Source: Paracoccaceae bacterium
Lineage (GTDB): Bacteria > Pseudomonadota > Alphaproteobacteria > Rhodobacterales > Rhodobacteraceae
Assembly: GCA_002400675.1 (NCBI GenBank)
Contig: NVQY01000078.1
Location: 1 to 7,680, forward strand
Length of the DNA stretch: 7,680 nt
Direction: 5' to 3'
Part shown: positions 6,716 to 7,680 of the stretch, piece by piece
Numbering within the stretch: position 1 is the stretch's first letter
Layout of the letters: each line of letters starts with the position of its first letter
Made by a program: the position numbers and the translations under genes
Notes under the pieces: model-generated
Database searches by the model: none
What the model was told of the DNA's origin: nothing
The model's input: the letters and a program-made list of their open reading frames with translations, nothing else

Positions 6716-7486
6716 ATGGGTATGTTTGACCTTTCCGGGCGTGTGGTGCTGTTGACCGGGGCCTCTAAGGGCATGGGGCTGGCGATGGCCACGGGACTGG
6801 CGCAACAAGGGGCCAAGGTGGTGATTTCTGCCCGCAAGCTGGACGTGCTGGAACAAGCAGCGGAACAGATCAACGCAGCCGTCGGAACCGACTGCGCCAC
6901 GCCGATTACCTGCAACATAGGGCACAAGGATCAGTTGCAATCGCTGGTCGATCAAACCCGGTCGCTGCTTGGGCCGATTGATGTCGTGGTGGGCAATGCC
7001 GGGGTCAATCCTTACTACGGCCCAACCTCGCAAATACCTGATGATGCTTATGAAAAGACCATGACCGCCAATGTTCAGTCGAACCTTTGGCTGGCGCAGA
7101 TGGTGGTGCCGGACATGATTGCCAAGGGGGCCGGGTCGATGATGTTCACGGCTTCGGTCGGCGCGTTCAAGCCCTCGGTGATGCTGGGCACATACGGCAT
7201 GTCCAAACTGGCGCTGATCGGGTTGGTGCGCAATCTGGCGGCGGAATTCGGGCCGGATGGCATTCGCGTTAATGCCATTTGCCCCGGCCTGATCCGCACA
7301 GATTTCGCCCGTGAATTATGGGATAATCCCGAGGCCGCAAAACGCGCGCAACAGGAAATTCCCCTTCGCCGTCTGGGCGAGGCCGATGATCTGGCCGGCG
7401 TGGCGGTGTTTCTGGCTTCAGACGCCAGCCGATATATGACCGGACAGGCGCTGACCGTCTGTGGCGGCACCAACATGTGGACGTAA
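6716..7486 (+). CDS. Short-chain dehydrogenase/reductase, classical type, probably NADP(H)-linked
   Basis: Classical SDR enzymes interconvert alcohols and ketones using NAD(P)(H). The 256-residue length is typical. The Rossmann motif TGASKGMG is at 14-21, the GNAG structural motif at 93-96, and the catalytic residues are S147, Y160 and K164 (YGMSK), with the usual 13-residue Ser-Tyr spacing. The CPGLIRTDF stretch at 189-197 follows the active site as expected. An Arg (R40) after the second beta strand, in ISARK, rather than Asp hints at NADP(H) preference; this is inference from family rules. The start at 6716 has AAAGGA at 6702-6707, overlapping the stop of the preceding gene; a second ATG at 6722 is less well placed. 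Its position 12 bp after the acyl-CoA synthetase gene suggests it acts on the CoA thioester or a related hydroxy/keto intermediate. A FabG-like reductase role is an alternative, but the context favours catabolism. Confidence 0.92.
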   Translation: MGMFDLSGRVVLLTGASKGMGLAMATGLAQQGAKVVISARKLDVLEQAAEQINAAVGTDCATPITCNIGHKDQLQSLVDQTRSLLGPIDVVVGNAGVNPYYGPTSQIPDDAYEKTMTANVQSNLWLAQMVVPDMIAKGAGSMMFTASVGAFKPSVMLGTYGMSKLALIGLVRNLAAEFGPDGIRVNAICPGLIRTDFARELWDNPEAAKRAQQEIPLRRLGEADDLAGVAVFLASDASRYMTGQALTVCGGTNMWT

Positions 7487-7495
7487 GGGATTGAT

Positions 7496-7680
7496 ATGCA
7501 AGTAAAAGACAAGATCGTCGTAGTGACCGGCGCGGCCAGTGGGATTGGCCGCGCCTTGGCGCAATGCTTTGCCGAGGCGGGTGCAAAGAGTGTTGTCTGC
7601 GCGGATATCGACCTTGAAGGGACGACCAGGACCGCCGGTGAGATTGACGGGTTGGCGATTAAGGTTAACGTTGGAATAGA
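7496..7680 (+). CDS. Short-chain dehydrogenase/reductase, N-terminal part, probably NAD(H)-linked
   Basis: The gene begins at ATG 7496 and is cut by the right edge after 61 codons. It starts MQVKDKIVVVTGAASGIGRA, with the classical SDR cofactor motif TGAASGIG at residues 11-18. The second beta strand ends in CADID, placing D37 where an acidic residue normally selects NAD(H) over NADP(H). The active site lies beyond the window, so activity cannot be confirmed. The Shine-Dalgarno AAGGGA (7485-7490) overlaps the stop codon of the preceding SDR gene, and only 9 bp separate the two, so they are surely cotranscribed. The two SDRs differ in sequence and predicted cofactor, which argues against a recent duplication. 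Confidence 0.85.
   Translation, partial: MQVKDKIVVVTGAASGIGRALAQCFAEAGAKSVVCADIDLEGTTRTAGEIDGLAIKVNVGI

Noticed and set aside
1..7680. CRISPR arrays, insertion sequences, phage genes, tRNA or rRNA genes
   Set aside because: I saw no spaced direct repeats, transposase-like frames, attachment sites or structural RNA signatures. All long frames are accounted for by ordinary metabolic or cell-shape genes.

Overview
The window looks like a chromosomal stretch from an alphaproteobacterium of the Rhodobacteraceae (Roseobacter/Rhodobacter group). I base this on three things: a C4-pathway 5-aminolevulinate synthase of 407 residues that closely resembles the Rhodobacter HemA proteins, an IspG starting with the [18 protein letters not shown] N-terminus I associate with this family, and an FNR/FnrL-type box upstream of hemA. 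GC content is high throughout the genes and no mobile element is visible. The species assignment is inference from memory of family sequences, not from a search.

Layout from left to right. (1) The 5' part of an M20-family metallopeptidase reads leftward off the window edge. (2) A 212-bp divergent intergenic region contains the FnrL-type box. (3) hemA runs rightward, most likely from a TTG codon. (4) A gene for a RodZ-like protein follows (N-terminal helix-turn-helix, one membrane segment, C-terminal periplasmic domain), and then ispG, which makes an isoprenoid precursor. The rodZ-ispG order also occurs in Escherichia coli. (5) A 243-bp intergenic region is unusually rich in inverted repeats. 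One 11-bp pair would tie up the Shine-Dalgarno sequence of the next gene. (6) A tightly spaced operon follows: a class I acyl-CoA synthetase, a short-chain dehydrogenase/reductase (SDR), and a second SDR cut by the right edge.

The left half is housekeeping: tetrapyrrole synthesis, cell shape and isoprenoid synthesis. The right half looks like the start of a carboxylic-acid or fatty-acid degradation operon, in which an acid is activated to its CoA thioester and hydroxy/keto groups are then handled by SDR enzymes. The substrate cannot be read from the sequence.

I found no CRISPR array, transposon, tRNA, rRNA or clearly novel multi-gene system. The most unusual material is the non-coding DNA between ispG and the acyl-CoA synthetase gene.
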